Below the pieces are notes generated by a model, which did no database searches, was not told the origin of the DNA, and was given only the letters and a program-made list of their open reading frames with translations. The position numbers were made by a program, and so were the translations under genes. This document shows positions 31,093-41,022 of a DNA stretch of 64,000 bases, in pieces. The first letter of the stretch is position 1; each line of letters starts with the position of its first letter. Origin of the DNA: Panicum virgatum (Eukaryota > Streptophyta > Magnoliopsida > Poales > Poaceae); contig NC_053143.1 of the NCBI RefSeq assembly GCF_016808335.1, positions 52,731,441 to 52,795,440 of the forward strand, in the 5' to 3' direction.

Positions 31093-31561
31093 CAATGTTT
31101 AAAACCTTCGGCTATAGCAGCCGCTGAAGAAAGGCACAGCTTGGACAAGCAGTTTTTAGTGCTAATCAACCGTCCACACTAATAACCGGAGATAACCAAA
31201 GTTAGCCGCTAATCAAAGACTTATTTAGCGGCAAAGAAACGCTTGACTGGCCAAGAAAAGGCTCGGACGCCAGCCCACCAAATGGCAGCCCAAAAATTGG
31301 CAACCCACTCTTCTCTCGTTCTCTCCCAGTCCAGTGGGTGCACGAGCTCGCCGAGGGATGAGCCAGCCCGCTCCGCGTGTTCATGTGTGAGCACGAGTAC
31401 CTCCGGATATCTAATGGTTCTTATGCCAAAGTTCTATGTTTTCTTTCTGACTTTTGTAAAAACAGCTAAATGTCTTAGCTACAGCTATCTCCGGCTATAG
31501 CTGCACTTAGTTGTTCCAGAGGACAATGGCTAAGAGGCTTAGCCAGAGATTTTAAACATTG
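31093..31561. mobile_element. hAT-type non-autonomous element, 469 bp
   Basis: Ends CAATGTTTAAAA and TTTTAAACATTG (perfect 12-bp inverted repeat). Flanked by GACAGCGC (31085-31092) and GACGGCGC (31562-31569), an 8-bp duplication with one mismatch. Sub-terminal words ggctatagc / gctatagccgg are inverted at the two ends. No transposase. Confidence 0.93.
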
Positions 31562-31569
31562 GACGGCGC

Positions 31570-32104
31570 ACATGGGAGCTTGTTCTCTTTCAGGTTAGGG
31601 TTTGACTTCTACATTCTTTTGAGTCGAGATCGAATTTCTTTCTTCTCTATGCTCTTTCCCCAATCTTGATGTAGACTCATTTGGACCTCTAGATGTAGAT
31701 CGAGTGTGTACTCTATTATTAATGATGGCATAAAACACATGTTCATCCTTGAGTACATTAACTAGAGAGAGATCACAGACACCGACCGTCAGTCTTGGTG
31801 GAGAAGCTTGCCATGGCGTCGGTGGAGGCGAGGCAGAAGGTGGGCCGGCGACGAGGACAGCATTGGCATGGTGAAGATGGTGGCGGTGCTTCCTGCCTCT
31901 ACAACACAGGCTTGGATCAGGTTGGCTAGCAGTGGTGTCCTATGGGCGGTGGCAAAACTCATCCTGTGTGCCCTCGGACCCCACCTTCCTTTTATGCGCT
32001 GCGTGATAGGAGCCCACCAACCAGCTCTTAGTTGGATGCCCCCGATCAGAGCGTGATCAAGGGTTCGGATCAGTCGTTGGACCTAGTTGGATGAGATCAA
32101 TACT
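31570..32104. other. Continuation of unclassified repeat-like sequence
   Basis: Right-hand continuation of 30490-31092 once the hAT element is removed (gacatcagacggcgcacatgggagc). It includes ctttcaggttagggtttgac and a stretch with atggcgtcggtggaggcgaggcag in which no domain is visible. It ends where the upstream region of gene 4 begins. Confidence 0.4.
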
Positions 32105-32106
32105 AG

Positions 32107-32234
32107 CAGTTTGATCTCCACACGACTGGCAAGCTAGAGGAAGTTCTGTAGAATCCTGATTGATCTCCACACGTAATATATAGGAACTTTGACTACCCAA
32201 GCAGCGTCACGTTGATCGATCCGCCGCCGCAGGC
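32107..32234 (+). promoter_or_regulatory. Upstream region of F-box gene 4
   Basis: Collinear with 21088-21231 upstream of gene 3 (gtttgatctccacacg, aagctagaggaagttctg, aatatataggaact, gactacccaagc, gatcgatccgccgccgcag), ending at ATG 32235. The gene body is displaced 6.2 kb downstream by a retrotransposon. Confidence 0.6.
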
Positions 32235-32247
32235 ATGGCGACGGACA

Positions 32248-33718
32248 TGTAATGAACATGGCACCATTTATGCCATTTCGAGTGATTTTGGTGATCGTAT
32301 GACAACGCAATCAATGGGACTAATAGTTTAGTAAAGTGAACATTTCTAGATCCTAGGGATGAAGTAAAAAGGTCATACATAGCAATACACGAAGAAAGAA
32401 CTCAAATAAACGCTGAATTGGATGAGTTCTGCAGAAAACAGAGGCACCGGAAGAACCGATGCCCAATCATCGGTGCATCCGACGGTTGTCGGAAGATCCG
32501 ACGCCCTGGCTTTGGCACAAGTCTATGCGCCTCTGGAGATCAAGTGAAGAATGAAGTGAAGCACCGGATGAACCGACGGTGTCATGAGAGTCATCGGTGC
32601 ATTCAATGTACTATGTTCCAGAGACGATGTCAAGCGCGCAAGAGCCAACTCTTCAACACCGGTTGAACCAGTGATGCATCGGATCATAGCACCGGTGTAA
32701 TGACGTCAGCAAGAGAAAAACAGGCTAACGGCTAGTTGAGTGCTGTGAGCGACCGGTTTAACCGACACACAGTCATCGGTTAAACCGGTGTTGTCGCAGA
32801 CAGTGCGTCAGAAGCTCAACGGCTACTTCGGGTCTGAGAGTGACCGGATGAACCGACGCCACCCCAGGCAGAGGCATCGGTTCATCCGATGGTATGTTGT
32901 TTTCTGCTAACTGTTGGAGCAACGGCTACAAGACTTGGTGGCCTATATATATGCCTCACCCCAGCCATTTGAAGCTTTGCTGGAGTTGCTGAACATCCCA
33001 CACACACCCAAGAACACCTCCAAGCCATCCAAGAGCATAAAGATCAAATCCTTAGTCCTTAGCACAAGCTTTGTGAGTGTTAGTGCAAGGTTAGCTCTTG
33101 AGTGAGTGATCAAGCAAGGTTTAGATCCTTGTGCTGTGGTTCTAGAGTGAACCATTCTTGTATCTTGGTGCGCCGGCCATCCTTGGAGCTTTGGTGGCTC
33201 GCCGGCAAGTCAACGATCCTCCGGCTTGGTGTGGAGCGGTGTCGACGACATTGTGCGCGGACGGAAACCCCTCCTTCGTGGGCAATCTCCCTTAGTGAAG
33301 ATCGGGATCAAGGTGACCGTGATTGTTTTCACGGAAGAGACTTGATTGCCGGGAAGCGATACTCTTCGTGAGTGCTTCAACAACGTGGACGTAGGGGCGC
33401 CTTTGTGGCAAACCGAACCACGGGTTATATCCTCGTGTCGAGAGTTCGCTTTCTCTCATCCCTCTCCTTTAGCTTCCATATTTCATATTGCAACTTGTGT
33501 GCCTTTAATTTCTTAGTGTAGTATCTTGCTAGGATTGGCTATAGATTGCAAAACTCTTTTGGGATGAGGGTTTCACACTAAGGTGAACCGTAGTTGCACA
33601 TCTAGATAGTTTGAATTAGTTTAAGTTTTGTGCAAACTAGTTGGAGCTATAGGTTATGGTTTTAATAGTGCCTAATTCACCCCTCCCCCTCTTTGGCTAG
33701 AGCACCCGATCACTTTCA
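32248..33718 (+). repeat. 5' LTR of gag-only element copy 2
   Basis: 1471 bp. It contains the same array of palindromic words as copy 1 (CGGTTTAACCG, CGGTTGAACC, GGATGAACCGA) at about 32440-32895, followed by a TATATATA region at 32943-32951 that could be the LTR promoter (gcctatatatatgcc). Confidence 0.92.
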
Positions 33719-33720
33719 AT

Positions 33721-33733
33721 TGGTATCAAAGCC
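33721..33733 (+). promoter_or_regulatory. Primer-binding site (initiator tRNA-Met), copy 2
   Basis: TGGTATCAAAGCC, 2 nt after the LTR end. It differs by one base from the site of copy 1 (TGGTATCAGAGCC). Confidence 0.85.
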
Positions 33734-33844
33734 GGGACTCACTTCTCTCACAAAGAAAGCCAATTCCATTGGCAAATTTGTGTTTACCGGCTCATTAGAT
33801 CGGTAGGCTTCGCCGCCTAGTGAGTTAGCTCTTAGGGGGAAAGG

Positions 33845-35714
33845 ATGGAAACTTTTAGACTCGCTCCATGATTCGACGGCATGGGCTTCCAATGATGGAA
33901 GGTTTTGATACAAGCCCATCTCCAAGCGACGGGGCTAAACGTTTGGAGAGTAGTAAGTGAAGGGGTAAAAAATAATGGTCAACAAGAGAAGCAACATGAT
34001 GTCACCGCTAAATGCATTATCTTGTCTTCTCTTAGTGACAATGTGTTCAATCATGTTTTTTCTTGTGAAAATGCTCAAAAGCTATGGAAGACTATCATTG
34101 AGAACCATGAGGGCACGTAGGATGTTGCAAACGAAAAATATCATGTTCTCATTGATAAGCTTAATAGCTTTAAGCAACTTGATGATGAGAATGCCGAATT
34201 TATGTACTCACGCTTGAACATTCTTGTGAATGAGATTAATTCCTTAGGTGTGAAGAAAATTGAAGATTTGAAACTCATTCGCAAGATCCTTCACTCAGTC
34301 CGAAGGCCGGACTATGGTTTGGTGACCACAATTCTATATGAGAAAGAGCTCGACACAATGACACCAAATCAAGTCCTCAACAAGGTGATCACCCATGAGC
34401 TACGCAATGACATCAAAGCAAAGGCGCCATCTTCTTCACCAACGCATAGCGCACTTGCATGCAAGCAACTCAAGAAGTTGAAGAAGATTGCCATCAAGAG
34501 TAGCTCAAGTGATGAGGAAGAAGAGGATGCAAAAAACTCCTCAAGTGATGATAAAGAGCCAATGCACCCCAACCTCTACAAGCAAGTAAAAAAGATGAAC
34601 AAATGCTTGAAGAAAATCAACTCAATGGGGTATATAGTCTTCCTCAAAGATGGGCCTCACCATCAACTTATGAAGGTTGAGAAGAAGTTCAAGAAGAACA
34701 AGCAAAAGAAGGGGTAGAAGCCCAAGCATGAATCATTTGCCATATTTGGTGAATGGGTTAGCGGAGGTGAAGAAGTGCAAGTTCAAGTGATGAATCAAAC
34801 AAGAAATTCACCACCCGCATGGTATCATCATCCAACACTTGTTTTATAGCCAAAGGTATGGATAGCGATGTAAGTGATCATGACTCCGACTCTCCTTCAA
34901 TTGATGAACTTCTTGACCTTGTTCATGAGCACCAAAAAGTCATTAAGAAGCAATCAAAAGAAATTAAAAATCTTAATGCTCTCAATGATCTAAATGCTTC
35001 TCTTGCTACAAATTTTGAAGATTTGATGTGCAAATTCAAATTGCTTAGCAAGGAGCAAGAAGAGCTCAAATTAAAATTTAAGAGCATTAATGATACTAAT
35101 GACTCTTTAGAAATGAAGCAAACTATCCCTTGTGCTATTTCTATCTCTAGGGTAGATGCTTCAACTTCTTGCATTGATTTAATTGATGATTCTTGCTCTA
35201 ACCCTTACAATGAAAAATGCTATGAGAATGTTGTTGTAGAATCATGTGATGATCTCATTGCCAAGGAAATGATGAGCTCAAACAAGAAGTAGAAAGGATC
35301 ATGAAGGACTTGTATAGATTGAAGGACAAAGGCATAGAAAGCAATATCCAACCTTCTCAAGATAACCGTGAAGACATGGTGAAGAAGATTGAGAAGGGGT
35401 CCACTGTGACTTGTTCAAAGTGCCACAAAGAAGGCCACAAGTCCAACAAGTGTCCTCAAGCAAGGAAGAAACTTCCGGATAAGAAGAACAAGAAGAAGCT
35501 CACAATCAAGAGTTCTCTCATCTACACCAAGCCCAACCGGAGGAACAAAACCAATAGCACCTCCTATGTGATAAAAAACAAGACCAATGGCAAGGTGGCT
35601 GCTCACAAGATTGGGAAGAAGGAAAGGAGTTGGAACCACTCTATTTGGGTGCCCAAGGACATCATCACCAATATGAAGGGGCCTCAAATGGTGTGGGTTC
35701 CAAAGGAGACTTGA
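33845..35714 (+). pseudogene. Gag-like protein of copy 2, broken
   Basis: Starts at ATG 33845 but is frameshifted within the first codons relative to copy 1. It then reads MIQAHLQATGLNVWRVVSEG, a TAG after ENHEGT at about 34120, MYSRLNILVNEINSLGVKKI, YEKELDTMTPNQVLNKVITH, KKMNKCLKKINSMGYIVFLK (stop near 34715), a coiled-coil-like segment at 34860-35120, a further stop after MMSSNKK (35292), and the zinc knuckle CSKCHKEGHKSNKC (35411-35452). Stops at different places from copy 1 show independent decay from an intact family Gag. Confidence 0.85.
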
Positions 35715-37101
35715 AGCCCAAGAATGGCATCGGGGGATTTGGAGGCTTAGCTTACAAGTTGAAGTGAAGATTCAATCCAAAGAAACTAAGCTCACAACTT
35801 GGACATTTATTGCCCAAGTCCCCCATAAGGTAATGGAAGCTAGATTTCAATTCAAGCATCATGTAGCTCCATTGCTTTTGCTAGGACACTTGCATAATTT
35901 GCATCTCCTAGTGCTATATATGGTGGGTTACTTGTGTCATAATTCTAACCCATGAGCAACCTACATGTTTTGATAAGTGTGTAGAAAGCTATACAAGATT
36001 ACTCTTCATGGTATATGGACCTCATGAGGTATGTATTTCATATATGTACCATGAACACAAGCTATAGGGTAAACTTCCCAATTGTGTTAAAATCAATGTG
36101 CATACATTTGCTTGGTGATTCAAACACTAAATGCACACATTTAGGGGGAGTTCACTCTATGGTTTGTGATTTTGAGACTAATGTGTTTGCAAGTTTATCT
36201 TTTGTAGTCTCACGATGGAATTAACACTCTAAGAGAATGTTATTCACAATTAATGTGAACAAACAACTTTCTAAGAGTGATTAGATAGATTGTGCTTCAT
36301 GCATATTGAGCCATGCTGTATTGAACTTAAATGCTCATATCTAAGTTCAAAGGCTATGTGCTCATACATTTGTTTAACCTTAGTGTACCAAGTGCTCTTT
36401 GTTTAAAGACTTTCAATTGGTTGCAAGTCACTTTCAATTGGTACATGCAAGGTAAACAAAGTGACCCCCGGAGATATGCAAGGTTCTAAACTCATTCAAT
36501 TGGTATAATTTGTCAATTCTTATTTTTTTAGAGCTACCTCCGTGCATGATATGATCTAAACTTTCTTGTTGAATCTTTTAGTTGTACACTTGATTTGCAC
36601 ATTATCATTTTGTGCACATACTTATGAAAAGCTTAACTCATGTCATGCTAGTTTCGTGATTTTGTGATCCACTATAGTAAATTTTCAATTGGTATCTTCA
36701 TTGATATCATACAATTGAATCATAAGTCATGAAACTAACTCCCTAGGCTACTAATCTTCTCTTGAGCTATATTGTTTTGCAAGACCTTTTAGGTACAAGA
36801 CCTTTTAGGTGATTTGATTCCAAAGAGGGAGAAATGTGGATCAAAGCAAGGCATGTTCCCAACAAAGAGGGAGAGATGTTCCTAAGAAGGAAAATTATAT
36901 TACAAAGGGGAAAAAATGCCGATTGGATAAGTCGACACATGAGAGAAGAGTAGCAAGGGGAGGAACAAAGGGAGATCATGGTTTTAGGGAGAGGCCAAAC
37001 CGTCATTGGATGATGGTAAGCATCCAAGCAAGTGTAAATGTTTCAATTTATCAATTTTTGCAAATTTTATGCTTGCTTTGATTGTGTTGTCATCAATCAC
37101 C
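35715..37101 (+). other. Non-coding 3' interior of gag-only element copy 2
   Basis: Collinear with 6829-8284 of copy 1 (reverse orientation). No integrase, reverse transcriptase or protease motif in any frame. Confidence 0.75.
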
Positions 37102-37115
37102 AAAAAGAGGAAGAT
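37102..37115 (+). promoter_or_regulatory. Polypurine tract of copy 2
   Basis: AAAAAGAGGAAGAT directly before the 3' LTR start TGTAACG at 37116; copy 1 has AAAAAGGGGGGAGAT at the same place. Confidence 0.8.
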
Positions 37116-38469
37116 TGTAACGAACATGGCACCATTTATGCCATTTCGAGTGATTTTGGTGATCGTATGACAACACAATCAATGGGACTAATGGTTTAGT
37201 AAAGTGAACATTTCTAGATCCTAGGGATGAAGTAAAAAGGTCATACATAGCAATACACGAAGAAAGAACTCAAAAACGCTGAATTGGATGAGTTCTGTAG
37301 AAAACAGAGGCACCAGAAGAACCGATGCCCAATCATCGGTGCATCCGACGGTTGTCGGAAGATCCGACGCCCTGGCTTTGGCACAAGTCTGTGCGCCTCT
37401 GGAGATCAAGTGAAGAATGAAATGAAGCACCGGATGAATCGACGGTGTCATGAGAGTCATCGGTGCATTCAATGTACTATGTTCCAGAGACGATGTCAAG
37501 CGCGCAGGAGCCAACTCTTCAGCACCGGTTGAACCGGTGATGCATCGGAGCATAGCACCGGTGTAATGACGTCAGCAGGAGAGAAAGAGGCCAACGGCTA
37601 GTTGAGTGCTGTGAGTGACCGGTTTAACCGATACACAATGGTATGCTGTTTTCTGCTGACCGTTGGAGCAACGGCTACAACACTTGGTGGCCTATATATA
37701 CGCCTCACCCTGGCCATTTGAAGCTTTGCTGGAATTGTTGGACATCCCACACACACCCAAGAACACCTCCAAGCCATCCAAGAGCATAAAGATCAAATCC
37801 TTAGTCCTTAGCACAAGCTTTGTGAGTGTTAGTGCAAGGTTAGCCCTTGAGTGAGTGATCAAGCAAGGTTTAGATTCTTGTGCTGTGGTTCTAGAGTGAA
37901 CCATTCTTGTATCTTGGTGCGCCGGCCATCCTTGGAGCTTTGGTGGCTCGCCGGCAAGTCAACGACCCTCCGGCTTGGTGTGGAGCGGCGTCGACGACAT
38001 TGTGCAGGGGACGGAGACCCCTCCTTCGTGGGCAATCTCCCTTAGTGAAAATCGGGATCAATGTGACCGTGATTGTGTTCACGGAAGAGACTTGATTGCC
38101 GGGAAGCAATACTCTTCGTGAGTGCTTCAACAACGTGGACGTAGGGGCGCCTTTGTGACAAACCGAACCACGGGATATATCCTCGTGTCGAGAGTTCGCT
38201 TTCTCTCATCCCTCTCCTTTAGCTTCCGCATTTAATATTGCAACTTGTGTGCCTTTACTTTCTTAGTGTAGTATCTTGCTAGGATTGGCTATAGGTTGCA
38301 AAACTTTTTTGGAATGAGAGTTTCACACTAAGGTGAACCGTAGTTGCACATCTAGATAGCTTGAATTAGCTTAAGTTTTGTGCAAACTAGTTGGAGCCAT
38401 AGGTTAAGATTTTAATAATGTCTTATTCACCCCCTCCTCCCCTTAGGCTAGAGCACCCGATCGCTTTCA
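37116..38469 (+). repeat. 3' LTR of gag-only element copy 2 (internal deletion)
   Basis: 1354 bp. Compared with the 5' LTR it lacks about 117 bp between gtttaaccgatacaca and atggtatgctgttttctgc (junction near 37638). The missing part contained several of the palindromic words. The two LTRs must be identical at insertion, so the deletion happened afterwards. Confidence 0.9.
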
Positions 38470-38761
38470 TGACACGGTGGCGCCGCCGGCTCTACCTGCC
38501 GACTTGCTCGAGGACATCCTGGGCTCGCTCCCGGTGCGCAGCCTCGCGGCGTCGCAGCTCATCTGCAAGGCATGGCGCGACGTCGTCGGCGAGCGCCGGC
38601 TGCTGCTCCGGCTCCGGCGCCTCCTCCCGCACTCGGTGCCCGGCCTCTTCGTCAACTACATCGACCACTTCAGGCCGCACTTCTTCGCCCGCCTGAGGTC
38701 GCCGGCAGCCGACGCGGCCGACGGCGGCGGCGGCCCTCAGACCGTCGACGGCAGGTTCAGC

Positions 38762-38783
38762 TTCATCGCGCGTTCATCGCGCG
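38762..38783 (+). repeat. 11-bp tandem duplication in F-box gene 4
   Basis: TTCATCGCGCG occurs twice in direct succession (38762-38772, 38773-38783). Gene 3 has a single copy-equivalent (ttcatcgtgcg). The duplication shifts the frame in exon 1. Confidence 0.92.
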
Positions 38784-39301
38784 TGACAAGCCATACCAGT
38801 GGTACAAAGTCCTCGACCACTGCAACGGCCTCGTCCTCCACAGCGGCGACCACCACGGCGACGACAAGGCGCTCTACCTGTGCAACCCTGCGACGCGGCG
38901 GTGGGCGCGCCTGCCGCCGCACTCCGACGTCCGGAACTGGAAGCCCCGCGCGTTCGTCGTCTTCGACCCCGCCGTGTCGCCGCACTGGGAGGTGCTTCTG
39001 GTGCACCTCGATCCGCACAAGTTGATGGAGAAGCAGCAGCCAGGGAAGAAGAAGAAGATGGAATGGCCGTGGCACGTGTTCTCCTCGACGACCATGCGGT
39101 GGGAGGAGAAGGTGTTCATCGGGGAAGGCGAGGCGGCAGGGACAGTCGCCAACTTGCTGCCGAATTCCTGGGGTGACTCGTACAATGCCCGGTGGCGCTA
39201 CAGCGCCTATTGGCAGGGAGCACTTTACATGCATTGCCGCAATGAATACGTCTCTAGGTAAACATTAGGTGATCCTACCTTTTTCTTTTTTGGCCATCGA
39301 T

Positions 39302-39452
39302 CATCCGTTCTAAATTATAGAATTTTTTATCATTTCTAGGTACATAGTTTTTTTTATATGCATCTACATCTACATCTAGATATACACTATGTCTAGAAAA
39401 ATTATACACCTAGAAACACTAAAACGACATATAATTTGGAACGCAGGAAGTA
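39302..39452. mobile_element. Degenerate Stowaway MITE in the intron of F-box gene 4
   Basis: Runs from atccgttctaaattata to ataatttggaacgcaggaagta. It is orthologous to 22359-22510 in gene 3 and so inherited by duplication. Confidence 0.75.
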
Positions 39453-40105
39453 ATATTCTAGGATCGATTTCCTTGTATCAGTTGATAATTAAAGTGATGT
39501 CAACGTTCTCATTGGTTCATGCAGACTGTCTTTGTCTACTCATAAGTACCAAGTAATCAAACCGCCGATAGACTTGGTATTGTGTCAACAAGGTGCAAAG
39601 TCATTTATAGGGAGATCAGGAAACGGGGTGTGCTTTGGAGCTCTTGACGACATGGCCCGGCTTCGTGTTTGTATCCTCGACGAATCATCAGATGGTAACA
39701 AGACGGAGTGGGTACTGAAGCATCGCTGCAGTGTGGTCAATTCAGCCTATCAGCAGATGAGATACGCTCGTCCCTGGACGATTGCTGATGCTTATAACGA
39801 GTACCGGAGAACTGCTGCTTAGGATGATGAGAGTGAGATTGAAGATGAAGAAGCATCACAGGAAGGGACATCATCGACCCTGCAGATGATGAGAACGGAT
39901 ATTGTTATTATGCTAGGCAGTGTGTTTTTTTCCTTGGATTTCACATCCGTACAAGGAAGTAATCTTCTTGGATGTCATGGGCGATCCAGTGGCCTGTCAT
40001 TTGGGGAGCGGAAAGGTTCAGTATCTAGGTGTGTTACATCCAGACTGTTATAATCGGGGATCGTACGAAGCATTTGTATACACACCCTGCCTAATCGGAG
40101 TTTAG

Positions 40106-40578
40106 CGTATGCAAGCACTTGTGAACCTTTAATTTCATTAGTCCTCGCTAGCTCCTACTTGTGGTTCTTCAATTTTTCTTTTTCCTCTTTTGGTTCCAGG
40201 TTGCATTTTGGTGATTATTTTCATGTTAAAATTCAGCTAAGGATATGATATTCCATATAAAAGCTTAGTATTTTGTTAAGTTAAATATTTATATGTTTGA
40301 CCATCAATTTCTAGAAATTTGCATAGTTTAACAATATGCAAATTATATATTATAAAAGTATTTCTCACGGTGAATCCGAGAAAACAGCTCGTTTGGTTTC
40401 TTATAATGGAACATGTCCATCTAGGTACTTCCACGGGTTCTCGCATGTTCAGCTAATTATCCTTTTAGTGGTAGATGATGCTCGATGAATTCGATATGAG
40501 CCCCTCATCTCCCTAGCGAACAAACATGTGCCCGCTGCTGCTTAGTAACAAAATTTTAAAAAAAATTGTAGTATCCTA
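40106..40578. other. 3' flank of F-box gene 4
   Basis: Shared with the flank of gene 3 up to about 40470. The last about 100 bp before the CACTA structure (ctcgatgaattcgatatgagcccc...) match nothing else in the window. In particular they are not the missing 5' part of gene 5, which lies on the other side of the CACTA structure. Confidence 0.6.
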
Positions 40579-40775
40579 TACTGTTGGAGAATGGCTTATT
40601 AGTGCCGGTCACGGGACGTGTTAGTGCCGGTCCCTGTGACCGGCACTAAATGACCGGCACTAACGTGACAACACGTTAGTGCCGGCTACTGTGACCGGCA
40701 CTAACGTGCGCTGCCATGCCACGCCACGCCACGCCACGCGCCACTTTAGTGCCGGCTGGTATTACTAGCAGGCAC
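40579..40775. repeat. Left terminal and sub-terminal repeats of the CACTA dimer
   Basis: The terminal inverted repeat is followed by about eight copies of TTAGTGCCGG(C/T) / (A/G)CCGGCACTAA in both orientations up to 40772. The terminal C of CACTG has become T (40579). The matching right end is 54455-54614. Confidence 0.9.
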
Positions 40776-41022
40776 TAAATGTTTTTTTTCTTTTTGTTTT
40801 TATACAAATTGATGTGGGTATTTGTGTCATATTAGAACTGTATTAGTACCGTATTGCACACTAATATTAGGACCGTATTAGTAACTTATTGCACACTAAT
40901 ATTAGTATCGCATCACACTAATATAATATTATATATATATAATATATGTACATACATATAGAGTTCATATATGGAACACTTCAGAGTTCAAAAGTACTTG
41001 AGATATTACAAATTATTAAGCA

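Larger units (their letters stand above)
32248..38469 (+). mobile_element. Gag-only LTR retrotransposon, copy 2
   Basis: 6222 bp, plus orientation, same family as copy 1. LTRs 32248-33718 and 37116-38469 begin TGTAAYGAACATGGCACC and end CTTTCA. Flanks are GGACA (32243-32247) and TGACA (38470-38474), a 5-bp duplication with one substitution. Gene 3 (ATGGCGACGGACACGG) shows the target was GGACA. The interior codes only for Gag; pol is missing, as in copy 1. The 3' LTR has lost about 117 bp that the 5' LTR keeps (32770-32890). LTR divergence looks greater than in copy 1, so this insertion is probably older. Confidence 0.92.
32235..40105 (+). pseudogene. F-box protein gene 4, split 13 bp after the ATG by a retrotransposon
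   Basis: ATGGCGACGGACA (32235-32247) is followed by the 6.2-kb element. Coding resumes after the target duplication at 38475, restoring MATDTVAPPALPADLLEDIL. The F-box is GSLPVRSLAASQLICKAWRD. An 11-bp tandem duplication (38762-38783) shifts the frame at FSFIAR. The other frame continues WYKVLDHCNGLVLHSGDHHG, YLCNPATRRWARLPP, FDPAVSPHWEVLLVHLD and AYWQGALYMHCRNEYVSR to the exon end at 39257. The intron is 39258-39524. Exon 2 begins at 39525 (LSLSTHKYQVIKPPIDL) and hits TAG at 39820-39822. Later frameshifts precede HPYKEVIFLDVMGD and FVYTPCLIGV (stop 40103-40105). At least four independent lesions make it dead. Confidence 0.92.
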
